Source: DATJPD01 sp036394195 (GTDB lineage: Bacteria; Pseudomonadota; Alphaproteobacteria; CACIAM-22H2). From it: a stretch of 14,614 nucleotides of DNA. Position numbers and translations under genes: made by a program. Shown piece by piece: positions 1 to 6,144 of the stretch. The stretch spans positions 1 to 14,614 of the forward strand of contig DASWFO010000150.1 of NCBI GenBank assembly GCA_036394195.1. Reading direction: 5' to 3'. The notes beneath the pieces were generated by a model. It did not search any database and had not been told where the DNA came from. It saw only the letters and a program-made list of their open reading frames with translations. Position 1 is the stretch's first letter. Each line of letters opens with the position of its first letter.

Positions 1-90
1 CTCGGCGTGGGCCGCGTTGAAGGGGGCAGGGGCGGCCGAGCCGGCGACCGCCGCGAGCAGGACAAGGATCATCTGAAATTGGGTGCGCAT
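1..90 (-). CDS. Partial secreted or periplasmic protein, signal peptide only
   Basis: Reading leftward from an ATG at 90-88, all 30 codons to the window edge are open. They begin MRTQFQMILVLLAAVAGSAA and continue to an Asn-Ala-Ala-His-Ala-Glu stretch. The short polar start, hydrophobic core (ILVLLAAVAG) and Ala-x-Ala-like site before Glu30 form a standard Sec signal peptide, with cleavage probably after Ala29. A purine-rich GAGGGGG sits just upstream of the ATG on the same strand and is a good ribosome binding site. The mature protein lies outside the window, so its function cannot be named. The gene is divergent from the small ORF at 278-484, and the 187-base gap between them should hold the promoters. 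I am fairly sure of the start and the export signal. Confidence 0.7.
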   Translation of the reverse strand, partial: MRTQFQMILVLLAAVAGSAAPAPFNAAHAE

Positions 91-277
91 AGTCCCCCTC
101 GCGATGGCGGAAAGCCGGTGCCAGCACGGGCATCACATCGCAATTCAGGCTGGGCCGCAAGGCGCCGGGCCGTGGGGACGGCTAAAAAATCGTTAAGGCA
201 CCGGCAAATAAATCGATGGAGCCTCGCCTCGCCTTGGCCCAAGTTGCGCCCGGCTGGGGAGCACAGGGGCAGGGTCA

Positions 278-484
278 ATGCGGACGCATTTCGTGAGCCG
301 TCTGTTCGGCGCGCTGTTCATCGAGTACCACACGGCGCGGCGGGCGGCGCCGCCGTTCTACGCGCATCAAAGCCGCGCGGGCGAGCATCTGTTCTGGCTC
401 GGCCGGCTGCACGTCATCCACACCCCGGCCCGGATCGTCTTCGGCGGTCCGAGCGCCGTCTCGGCGCCGTCCCGTCTCTCCTGA
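278..484 (+). CDS. Small hypothetical protein, 68 aa
   Basis: I do not recognise this protein. It runs from ATG at 278 to TGA at 482-484. Third codon positions are almost all G or C (for example CTG TTC GGC GCG CTG TTC ATC GAG TAC CAC), as in the proven genes of this window, which argues for real coding. The centre is rich in aromatic residues, His and Arg: FIEYHTAR near residues 14-21, then FYAHQSR, then FWLGRLHVIH near 39-48. There is no clear membrane segment or signal peptide, although residues 5-15 are mildly hydrophobic. The ribosome binding site is weak (AGGGG about 10 bases upstream). It lies on the same strand as glnS, about 100 bases before it. It could be a small conserved protein or a high-GC chance ORF. 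Confidence 0.45.
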   Translation: MRTHFVSRLFGALFIEYHTARRAAPPFYAHQSRAGEHLFWLGRLHVIHTPARIVFGGPSAVSAPSRLS

Positions 485-532
485 CGCTCGCGGGCGGTCT
501 CGGACCCGGCACGAGGGGTTTGTCTCCCGCAC

Positions 533-566
533 CCAGTCCCGCTAGTGTCCGGCCCCACGGGACTGG
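533..566 (+). promoter_or_regulatory. Stem-loop in the glnS leader
   Basis: CCAGTCCC at 533-540 is perfectly complementary to GGGACTGG at 559-566, giving an 8-bp stem with an 18-base loop. It ends about 12 bases before the glnS Shine-Dalgarno. No T-run follows, so it is not a classical terminator. It could end the upstream small ORF or act as a leader element for glnS. The function is inference. Confidence 0.35.
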
Positions 567-588
567 AGCGGACGGGCCGGAGACAGGT

Positions 589-2280
589 ATGGCGAGCGAC
601 ACGGCGGCGGATGCGGGGCGTGATTTCATCCGCGACATCATCCAGGCTGATCTCGATGCAAAGCGGCACGCGACGGTGGTCACCCGGTTTCCACCGGAGC
701 CTAATGGCTATCTCCATATCGGGCATGCGAAGTCGATCTGCCTGAACTTCGGCGTCGCCCGGGAGTTCGGCGGCCGTTGTCATCTCCGCTTCGACGACAC
801 CAACCCGACGAAGGAAGAGCAGGAGTACATCGACGCGATCGAAGCCGACGTCCGCTGGCTCGGCTTCGACTGGGGCGAGCACCTCTACCATGCGTCCGAC
901 TATTTCGAGCAGCTCTATGCCTGGGCCGAGCACCTGATCAACGCCGGCAAGGCGTATGTCGACGACACCCCGCTCCAGGAGATGCGCGCCATGCGCGGCA
1001 GCCTGACCGAGCCGGGGCGGGACAGCCGCTATCGCGGCCGCAGCGTCGCCGAGAATCTAGACCTGTTCCGACGCATGCGCGCCGGCGAGTTTCCGAACGG
1101 CGCGCGGGTGCTGCGCGCTAAGATCGACATGGCCGCGCCGAACATGAATTTGCGCGATCCCGTGCTGTACCGCATCCTGCACGCGACGCATCCGCGCACC
1201 GGTACCTCATGGTGCATCTATCCGACTTACGATTTCGCGCACGGCCAGTCCGACGCGATCGAGCATGTGACGCATTCACTGTGCACGTTGGAATTCGAGG
1301 ACCATCGGCCGCTCTATGACTGGTTCCTGGACAATCTGCCGGTGCCGTCGCGGCCGCGGCAGTACGAGTTCGCGCGCCTCAACCTCACCTACACCGTTCT
1401 GTCCAAGCGGGTCCTAACCGACCTCGTCCGCCACCACCATGTGGGCGGCTGGGACGATCCGCGCATGCCCACCCTGGCGGGCCTGCGCCGGCGCGGCGTG
1501 CCCGCGGCGGCGCTGCGCGATTTCGTTCGGCGGATCGGAATGGCGCGGGCCAACAGCGTGGTCGACGTGGCGCTGTTCGAACACACGATCCGCGAAGCGC
1601 TGAACAAGACGGCACCCCGGCGCCTGGCGGTGCTGCGGCCGCTGAAGCTCGTCATCGAGAACTATCCGGCCGATCGCATCGAAGAACTGGAAGCAGCCAA
1701 TCACCCCGACGATCCGAGCGCCGGGACGCGACGCCTGCCGTTCGGGCGCGAGCTTTACGTCGAGCGCGACGACTTCATGGAAGACCCGCCGAAGAAGTTC
1801 TTCCGCCTGTCACCTGGGCGGGAGGTGCGGCTCCGCTACGGCTATTTCGTCACCTGCCGAGAGGCGGTCAGGAACGCCGCCGGCGAGGTGGTCGAGCTCC
1901 GCTGCACCTACGATCCGGCGACGCGCGACGGCAGCGCGCCCGACGGACGCAAGGTGAAGGCGACGCTGCATTGGGTGAGCGCCAAGCACGCGGTCCCGGC
2001 CGAGGTCAGGCTCTACAGCCAACTCTTCGCCCGGCCCGATCCCGGGGCCGGCGGCGACGTCATCGCCGACCTCAATCCGGCCTCGCTCGAGGTGCTCACC
2101 GATGCGCAGGTCGAGCCGGCGCTGGCCTCGGGCGTGTCGGGCGAGGCCGTGCAGTTCGAGCGCCACGGCTATTTCTGCTTGGACAAGGACGCCGGTCCTG
2201 GCCGTCTCGTCTTCAACCGCACGGTGGGCTTGCGCGACAGCTGGGCCAAGATGCAGGCAGCGGAAAAGCCGGCGGCGTAG
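589..2280 (+). CDS. glnS: Glutaminyl-tRNA synthetase (GlnRS)
   Basis: This cytoplasmic class I aminoacyl-tRNA synthetase charges tRNA-Gln with glutamine using ATP. The 563-aa length is close to the roughly 554 aa of E. coli GlnRS. The catalytic Rossmann domain carries the first signature, PPEPNGYLHIGH, with the HIGH box at residues 43-46. The second signature is VLSKR (KMSKS-type) at 270-274. Between them are FDDTNP, CIYPTYDFAHGQSDAIEHVT and WDDPRMPT blocks typical of GlnRS rather than GluRS. The C-terminal part, from about residue 340, is the beta-barrel anticodon-binding region (LVIENYP onward). I chose ATG 589 because GGAG lies a few bases upstream and homology starts there; the frame is also open much further upstream, but that stretch is not GlnRS. 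Many alphaproteobacteria lack GlnRS and make Gln-tRNA by GatCAB transamidation, so its presence here is informative. It converges on tRNA-Gln(CTG) 58 bases downstream. Confidence 0.97.
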   Translation: MASDTAADAGRDFIRDIIQADLDAKRHATVVTRFPPEPNGYLHIGHAKSICLNFGVAREFGGRCHLRFDDTNPTKEEQEYIDAIEADVRWLGFDWGEHLYHASDYFEQLYAWAEHLINAGKAYVDDTPLQEMRAMRGSLTEPGRDSRYRGRSVAENLDLFRRMRAGEFPNGARVLRAKIDMAAPNMNLRDPVLYRILHATHPRTGTSWCIYPTYDFAHGQSDAIEHVTHSLCTLEFEDHRPLYDWFLDNLPVPSRPRQYEFARLNLTYTVLSKRVLTDLVRHHHVGGWDDPRMPTLAGLRRRGVPAAALRDFVRRIGMARANSVVDVALFEHTIREALNKTAPRRLAVLRPLKLVIENYPADRIEELEAANHPDDPSAGTRRLPFGRELYVERDDFMEDPPKKFFRLSPGREVRLRYGYFVTCREAVRNAAGEVVELRCTYDPATRDGSAPDGRKVKATLHWVSAKHAVPAEVRLYSQLFARPDPGAGGDVIADLNPASLEVLTDAQVEPALASGVSGEAVQFERHGYFCLDKDAGPGRLVFNRTVGLRDSWAKMQAAEKPAA

Positions 2281-2300
2281 GAGGCGCGGCGGATTCCGGT

Positions 2301-2332
2301 GGCTGGCTTGCCAGCCGCAGCCGCGAAGCGGC
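2301..2332. terminator. Possible bidirectional terminator hairpins between glnS and tRNA-Gln
   Basis: GGCTGGC at 2301-2307 pairs with GCCAGCC at 2310-2316 (7 bp, 2-base spacer). GCCGC at 2320-2324 pairs with GCGGC at 2328-2332. They lie between the convergent glnS and tRNA genes, where transcription from both sides must end. No T-run follows on either strand, so intrinsic termination is uncertain. Confidence 0.3.
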
Positions 2333-2338
2333 GAAGGC

Positions 2339-2412
2339 TGGTTGGGGGACTAGGATTCGAACCTAGATAAGCAGAGTCAGAGTCTGCTGTCCTACCGTTG
2401 AACGATCCCCCA
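2339..2412 (-). tRNA. tRNA-Gln, anticodon CTG
   Basis: The complement strand folds into a complete 74-base cloverleaf. It has a 7-bp acceptor (TGGGGGA / TCCCCCA), a D arm with a 4-bp stem including one G-T pair, and an anticodon stem GCAGA/TCTGC. The 7-base anticodon loop is CTCTGAC, with CTG at 2380-2378 reading the Gln codon CAG. It also has a 4-base variable loop and a T arm CTAGG-TTCGAAT-CCTAG. The discriminator base is A73 and the 3' CCA is encoded at 2341-2339. The first pair is a weak T1-A72, as is usual in tRNA-Gln. E. coli tRNA-Gln has G73, which is part of its GlnRS identity set, so A73 is a small departure. The gene is convergent with glnS. Confidence 0.96.
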
Positions 2413-2482
2413 ATGGGGCCGGCGACAGGCCCTGGGTGGCGGCTTTTAGCACAGGCCGGCCCGGGTTGTGTAGCGCCGTCCG

Positions 2483-2513
2483 AGCGGCCAAATCCGGCCG
2501 ACAGCGGCCAAAT
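2483..2513. repeat. Tandem direct repeat AGCGGCCAAAT, two copies at 20-base period
   Basis: AGCGGCCAAAT occurs exactly at 2483-2493 and again at 2503-2513, a 20-base period close to two helical turns. It lies in the gap between the divergent tRNA-Gln and ppx genes, about 70 bases upstream of the tRNA. The spacing fits a direct-repeat operator bound on one DNA face. No regulator is known, so the role is inference. Confidence 0.4.
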
Positions 2514-2609
2514 ATGCCGCTTCGCAATTGCACTTATCTGTGGTTACATGCGCCCATAACAAGGCGCGGATCCGCCGGATCCATGTGAAATGGGCCGCCC
2601 TCCGCCGGT

Positions 2610-3698
2610 TTGGGGCTTTGCGTGGTTCATGTCGGTGTGCGCCCCACGGGGTGCGACGATACATTGGGTGGCAGTTGGGATGGGCGCGGGGCGCCCGTCT
2701 TCGCCGCCCTCGACCTGGGCACGAATAACTGCCGTCTCCTGGTCGCGCGACCCTCTCGCCCCATTCAATCCAGACAGTCATTTCGAGTGATCGACGCGTT
2801 CTCGCGGGTGGTTCGGCTGGGCGACCGCCTGGCGCTGACCGGCGAACTCGCCATGACGGCGATGGACCGCACGGTCGAGGCGCTGCAGGTGTGTGCGAGC
2901 AAGCTCCGCCGGCGGGGCGTCACGTCATTTCGCGGCGTCGCCACCGAAGCCTGCCGCCGCGCGCGCAACGGCGGCGCCTTCGTGGCGCGCATAGCGGCCG
3001 AGACCGGACTGCCGGTCGAGATCATCGAGGCCCGCGAGGAGGCGACGCTGGCGCTGACCGGCTGTGCGGCCCTGCTGGATCCCGACGTTCCGTATGCGCT
3101 GCTGTTCGACATCGGCGGCGGCAGCACCGAAGTCACGTGGCTGCGCCGTGCCGACGATCGGTCCGCGCCTGAGGGTCACGGCGGCTGGAAAATCGTCGAT
3201 TCACTCTCTCTCGGTCTCGGCGTCGTGGTGCTCGCCGAGCGTCTCGGCCACGATCTCGTGGCGCCGGACGCCTATGAGGGGCAGGTCGAGGAGACCGCAT
3301 CGCACCTTGCCGCGTTCGAGGCGACGCACCGCATCCGCGACAAGCTCGCCGCTAGGCAGGTCCAGATGCTTGGCACCTCGGGCACCGTCACCACGTTGTC
3401 GGGCATGCACATGAATCTGCCGCGTTACGAGCGGGCCCTTGTCGACGGCTCGTGGATCGAATTGACGGCGATCCGCGGCATCTGCGCATCGCTTCGCGTG
3501 CTCGACCGGTCCGGTCGGGCCGCCAATCCGTGCATCGGAACCGAGCGCGCGGACCTTGTGCTCGCGGGCTGCGCGATCCTCGAGGGCATCCTCAAGGTCT
3601 GGCCGGTGCCGCGGCTGCGCGTCGCCGACCGCGGCCTGCGCGAGGGCATCCTGCTCAATCTGATGCGCGCAGCGCTGCCGGCCTTTGCGTCGGCCTGA
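2610..3698 (+). CDS. ppx: Ppx/GppA family exopolyphosphatase
   Basis: Family members remove terminal phosphate from polyphosphate or convert pppGpp to ppGpp. The ASKHA-fold ATPase-like domain shows the first phosphate motif ALDLGTNNCR (Asp35 in this numbering). It also shows the second phosphate motif FDIGGGSTEV with Asp167 and Glu174, a glutamate pair in AREEATLAL (143-144) where the family's catalytic Glu lies, and LGTSGTVTTL at 254-263. At about 330-360 aa it is the short type: it lacks the C-terminal HD-like domain of the roughly 500-aa E. coli Ppx. The start is uncertain. The longest reading begins at TTG 2610; GTG 2622, GTG 2637 and TTG 2664 are in frame and none has a good ribosome binding site. 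Coding-like codon use begins only near 2685, so the real start may be later than given. rlmE follows 10 bases after the stop, so the two are probably co-transcribed. Sequence alone cannot separate Ppx from GppA activity. Confidence 0.9.
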   Translation: MGLCVVHVGVRPTGCDDTLGGSWDGRGAPVFAALDLGTNNCRLLVARPSRPIQSRQSFRVIDAFSRVVRLGDRLALTGELAMTAMDRTVEALQVCASKLRRRGVTSFRGVATEACRRARNGGAFVARIAAETGLPVEIIEAREEATLALTGCAALLDPDVPYALLFDIGGGSTEVTWLRRADDRSAPEGHGGWKIVDSLSLGLGVVVLAERLGHDLVAPDAYEGQVEETASHLAAFEATHRIRDKLAARQVQMLGTSGTVTTLSGMHMNLPRYERALVDGSWIELTAIRGICASLRVLDRSGRAANPCIGTERADLVLAGCAILEGILKVWPVPRLRVADRGLREGILLNLMRAALPAFASA

Positions 3699-3708
3699 GA
3701 GACGTCGG

Positions 3709-4437
3709 ATGGCGCGCGCGGCAAAACCGGGCGGCGGCCCGGGCGGGCGCCGCTTATCGCAGCGGGTGAAGACGGCGAAGGGGCGCTCGACATCATCGCA
3801 GCGCTGGCTCAACCGCCAGATCAACGATCCCTATGTCGGCGAGGCGAAGCGGCGCGGCTACCGGTCGCGGGCGGCGTTCAAGCTGATCGAGATCGACGAC
3901 AAACTGCACCTGCTGCGTCCCGGCCTCCGCGTGCTCGATCTGGGTGCGGCACCGGGCGGATGGACTCAGGTCGCGGTCGAGCGCACCAAGGCCGCGCTGG
4001 GCGGCGGGGCGCAGGTCGTTGCCCTGGATGTCCTGGACATGGAGCCGATCCCCGGGGCCACCATCCTGCACGGGGATTTCCTCGCCCCCGATGCGCCGTC
4101 ACGGCTACGCGAGGCGCTGGGCGGGCCGGTCGATGTGATGCTGTCCGATATGGCGCCGCCGACGATGGGTCAGCCTGATATCGACCATCTGCGGATCATG
4201 AGTCTAGCCGAGGCGGCACTCGCCCTGGCCGATGAGGTGTTGAAGCCGGCTCAAGGCTCATATCCGGGCGGGGCATTTGTCGCGAAGTTGCGGCAAGGAA
4301 ATGGCGAGCCCGAATTCTTTGCCGAGCTCCGGCGCCGGTTCGCCGCCGCGCGGCGAGTAAAGCCGCCCGCGAGCCGGCCGGAATCGGCCGAGTTTTTCGT
4401 CGTTGGTACGGGGTTCCGCGGAGCCGCATCGCGCTAA
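3709..4437 (+). CDS. rlmE: 23S rRNA (uridine-2552-2'-O)-methyltransferase RlmE (FtsJ/RrmJ)
   Basis: RlmE methylates the ribose of U2552 in the 23S A-loop, a late step in 50S assembly. The 242-aa protein has a basic N-terminal extension of about 35 residues not found in the 209-aa E. coli enzyme. After it come RSRAAFKL (Lys58) and the SAM-binding motif VLDLGAAPGGW at 75-85. DVMLSDMAPP follows with Asp147, then FVAKL with Lys193 and AEFFVVGTGFR with Glu228. These four residues match the family's K-D-K-E catalytic tetrad, so the enzyme should be active. I chose ATG 3709 because GAGAG at 3697-3701, overlapping the ppx stop codon, is correctly spaced. An in-frame TTG at 3685 would overlap ppx and is less likely. 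The overlap suggests translational coupling with ppx. In E. coli rlmE sits with ftsH and is heat-shock controlled; here the partner differs. Confidence 0.96.
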   Translation: MARAAKPGGGPGGRRLSQRVKTAKGRSTSSQRWLNRQINDPYVGEAKRRGYRSRAAFKLIEIDDKLHLLRPGLRVLDLGAAPGGWTQVAVERTKAALGGGAQVVALDVLDMEPIPGATILHGDFLAPDAPSRLREALGGPVDVMLSDMAPPTMGQPDIDHLRIMSLAEAALALADEVLKPAQGSYPGGAFVAKLRQGNGEPEFFAELRRRFAAARRVKPPASRPESAEFFVVGTGFRGAASR

Positions 4438-4464
4438 ATCCTACCGTCGAGGCCGCCGCATGCC

Positions 4465-4478
4465 TTGATCTAGATCAA
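4465..4478. promoter_or_regulatory. FNR/FixK-type binding site (TTGATCTAGATCAA)
   Basis: This is a perfect 14-base dyad, TTGAT-CTAG-ATCAA, an exact match to the TTGAT-N4-ATCAA consensus of FNR/Anr/FixK regulators. It lies in the rlmE-guaB gap, centred about 84 bases before the predicted guaB transcription start, close to known class I FNR spacings. The match is seen directly; regulation of guaB by oxygen is inference. Confidence 0.6.
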
Positions 4479-4521
4479 CGGGGTGGCGGTTTTCGCGCGG
4501 TAGCGCGGGCCGCTATTCGCC

Positions 4522-4549
4522 TTGGCATCCGGTCGCCAATGTGTATGAT
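4522..4549 (+). promoter_or_regulatory. Sigma-70-type promoter of guaB
   Basis: The -35 is TTGGCA at 4522-4527 and the -10 is TATGAT at 4544-4549, with a 16-base spacer. Each hexamer matches five of six consensus positions. Transcription would start near 4556, leaving a leader of about 25 bases before the guaB ATG. This is one of the two clearest promoters in the window. Confidence 0.65.
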
Positions 4550-4580
4550 GGCGGGCCACCTCTGAAACCCGAGAGATGGC

Positions 4581-6044
4581 ATGCAAATCCGCGACGCGCT
4601 GACCTTTGACGACGTGCTGCTGAAGCCGGCGGCCTCATCCGTATTGCCGGCCGAGTGCGACACGCGCACGCGATTGACGCCGCGCATCGAGCTCGGGATC
4701 CCACTGTTGTCGGCGGCCATGGACACGGTGACCGAAAGCCGGCTCGCCATCGCGATGGCCCAGGCGGGCGGGCTCGGCGTCATCCATCGCAATCTCGACG
4801 TGGCGCGGCAGGCCGACGAGGTGCGCAAGGTCAAGAAATTCGAATCCGGCATGGTGGTGAATCCGGTCACCATCGGGCCGGACGCCACGCTCGCCGACGC
4901 GCTGCAGCTGATGGCGGACAACAACATCTCCGGCGTGCCGGTGGTCGAGCCGGCGACGCGCAAGCTGGCCGGCATTCTCACCAACCGCGATGTCCGCTTC
5001 GCCTCCAATCCGCACCAGCCGGTGCGCGAGCTGATGACCAAGGACAGGCTGGTCACCGTCCGCGAGGGCGTGTCGCGCGACGACGCCAAGCGCCTCCTGC
5101 ATCAACACCGGATCGAGAAGCTCCTGGTCGTCGACGACTTCTACCGGTGCATCGGCCTGATCACCGTCAAGGATATCGAGAAGGCGCAGCGCTTCCCGAA
5201 CGCGACCAAGGACGAGAAGGGGCGGCTGCGCGTCGCGGCGGCGACCGGCACCGGCGACAACGGCGTGGTGCGCGCCGAGGCGCTGTTCGACGCCGAAGTC
5301 GACGTCGTGGTTGTCGACACGGCGCACGGCCACTCGCAAGGCGTGCTCGACACCGTCCGGCGGGTGCGCCGCCTGTCCAATTACTCGCAGATCGTCGCGG
5401 GCAACGTCGCCACCACCGACGGCGCCCAGGCGCTCATCGACGCCGGCGCCGACGCGGTCAAGGTCGGCATCGGCCCAGGCTCGATCTGCACGACGCGTGT
5501 CGTGGCCGGCGTCGGCGTGCCGCAGCTGACGGCGCTGTTCGATACGGTCGAGCTCTGCCACAAGCGCAACGTCCCGGTGATCTCGGATGGAGGCATCAAA
5601 TACTCGGGCGACCTCGCGAAGGCTATCGCCGCCGGTGCCGACGTGGCGATGCTGGGCTCGCTGTTTGCCGGGACCGACGAGGCCCCCGGCGAGGTGTTCC
5701 TGTATCAGGGCCGGTCGTACAAATCCTATCGCGGCATGGGCTCGGTCGGTGCCATGGCGCGCGGCTCGGCCGATCGCTACTTCCAGCAGGACATCAAGGA
5801 CACGCTGAAGCTGGTTCCCGAGGGCATCGAGGGCCAGGTGCCGTACAAGGGACCGGTCGTCAACGTCGTGCATCAGCTCGTCGGCGGCCTCAAGGCGGCG
5901 ATGGGCTATACCGGCAACCGCACCATCGCCGAGATGCAGAAGAACTGCGAATTCCTGAAAATCACCTCGGCGGGCCTGCGCGAAAGCCACGTCCACGACG
6001 TAACCATTACCCGCGAAGCGCCGAACTACCGGCCGGGGCTGTAA
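4581..6044 (+). CDS. guaB: IMP dehydrogenase
   Basis: GuaB oxidises IMP to XMP with NAD+, the committed step of guanine nucleotide synthesis, in the cytoplasm. The 487 aa match the usual bacterial length. The TIM-barrel begins at once (LTFDDVLLKP) and is interrupted by a CBS pair: the first at about 91-140 (MVVNPVTIG to TNRDVRF), the second at 152-201 (MTKDRLVTV to VKDIEK). Barrel motifs follow: VDTAHGHS, then the catalytic loop GIGPGSICTTR with Cys303, GGIKYSGD, YRGMGSVGAM at 383-392, and the flap Arg399-Tyr400 that activates water. All key residues are present. ATG 4581 has GAGAG at 4571-4575 just upstream; a second ATG at 4576 is out of frame. The gene has its own promoter and an FNR-type site upstream. 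guaA, the next enzyme, lies 4.7 kb downstream on the same strand. Confidence 0.98.
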   Translation: MQIRDALTFDDVLLKPAASSVLPAECDTRTRLTPRIELGIPLLSAAMDTVTESRLAIAMAQAGGLGVIHRNLDVARQADEVRKVKKFESGMVVNPVTIGPDATLADALQLMADNNISGVPVVEPATRKLAGILTNRDVRFASNPHQPVRELMTKDRLVTVREGVSRDDAKRLLHQHRIEKLLVVDDFYRCIGLITVKDIEKAQRFPNATKDEKGRLRVAAATGTGDNGVVRAEALFDAEVDVVVVDTAHGHSQGVLDTVRRVRRLSNYSQIVAGNVATTDGAQALIDAGADAVKVGIGPGSICTTRVVAGVGVPQLTALFDTVELCHKRNVPVISDGGIKYSGDLAKAIAAGADVAMLGSLFAGTDEAPGEVFLYQGRSYKSYRGMGSVGAMARGSADRYFQQDIKDTLKLVPEGIEGQVPYKGPVVNVVHQLVGGLKAAMGYTGNRTIAEMQKNCEFLKITSAGLRESHVHDVTITREAPNYRPGL

Positions 6045-6144
6045 CGCAAGCCGGCCGTGGCGGCGCTGCGATCACGCTCGCGTTCGTCTGCTCTCAATGG
6101 TAGAGACGATTGAATAAATCTCAACCGTCGGTAAGGAGAGCGAA

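Noticed and set aside
7..588. N-terminal extension of about 194 codons in frame with glnS
   Set aside because: The frame is open only because stops are rare in GC-rich DNA. The translation shows no GlnRS similarity, while ATG 589 has a good ribosome binding site and matches the family start.
4635..5996. Long antisense ORF (453 codons) across guaB
   Set aside because: It is a shadow of the guaB codon pattern; composition is low-complexity in Arg, Ala, Asp, Val and His, with no known motif, and guaB is certain.
6030..6057. CGGCCGG / CCGGCCG inverted repeat at the guaB stop as a terminator
   Set aside because: It overlaps the last codons, has a 14-base loop and no T-run, and each arm is nearly self-complementary, so a chance match in GC-rich DNA is more likely.
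4655..6103. 482-codon frame on the plus strand overlapping guaB
   Set aside because: Arg- and Ala-rich out-of-frame translation with no domain; a shadow of guaB.
6110..6124. TTGA-N7-TCAA before the phosphoesterase gene as a second FNR-type site
   Set aside because: The spacing is seven bases rather than six and the inner bases do not match, so it does not fit the consensus.
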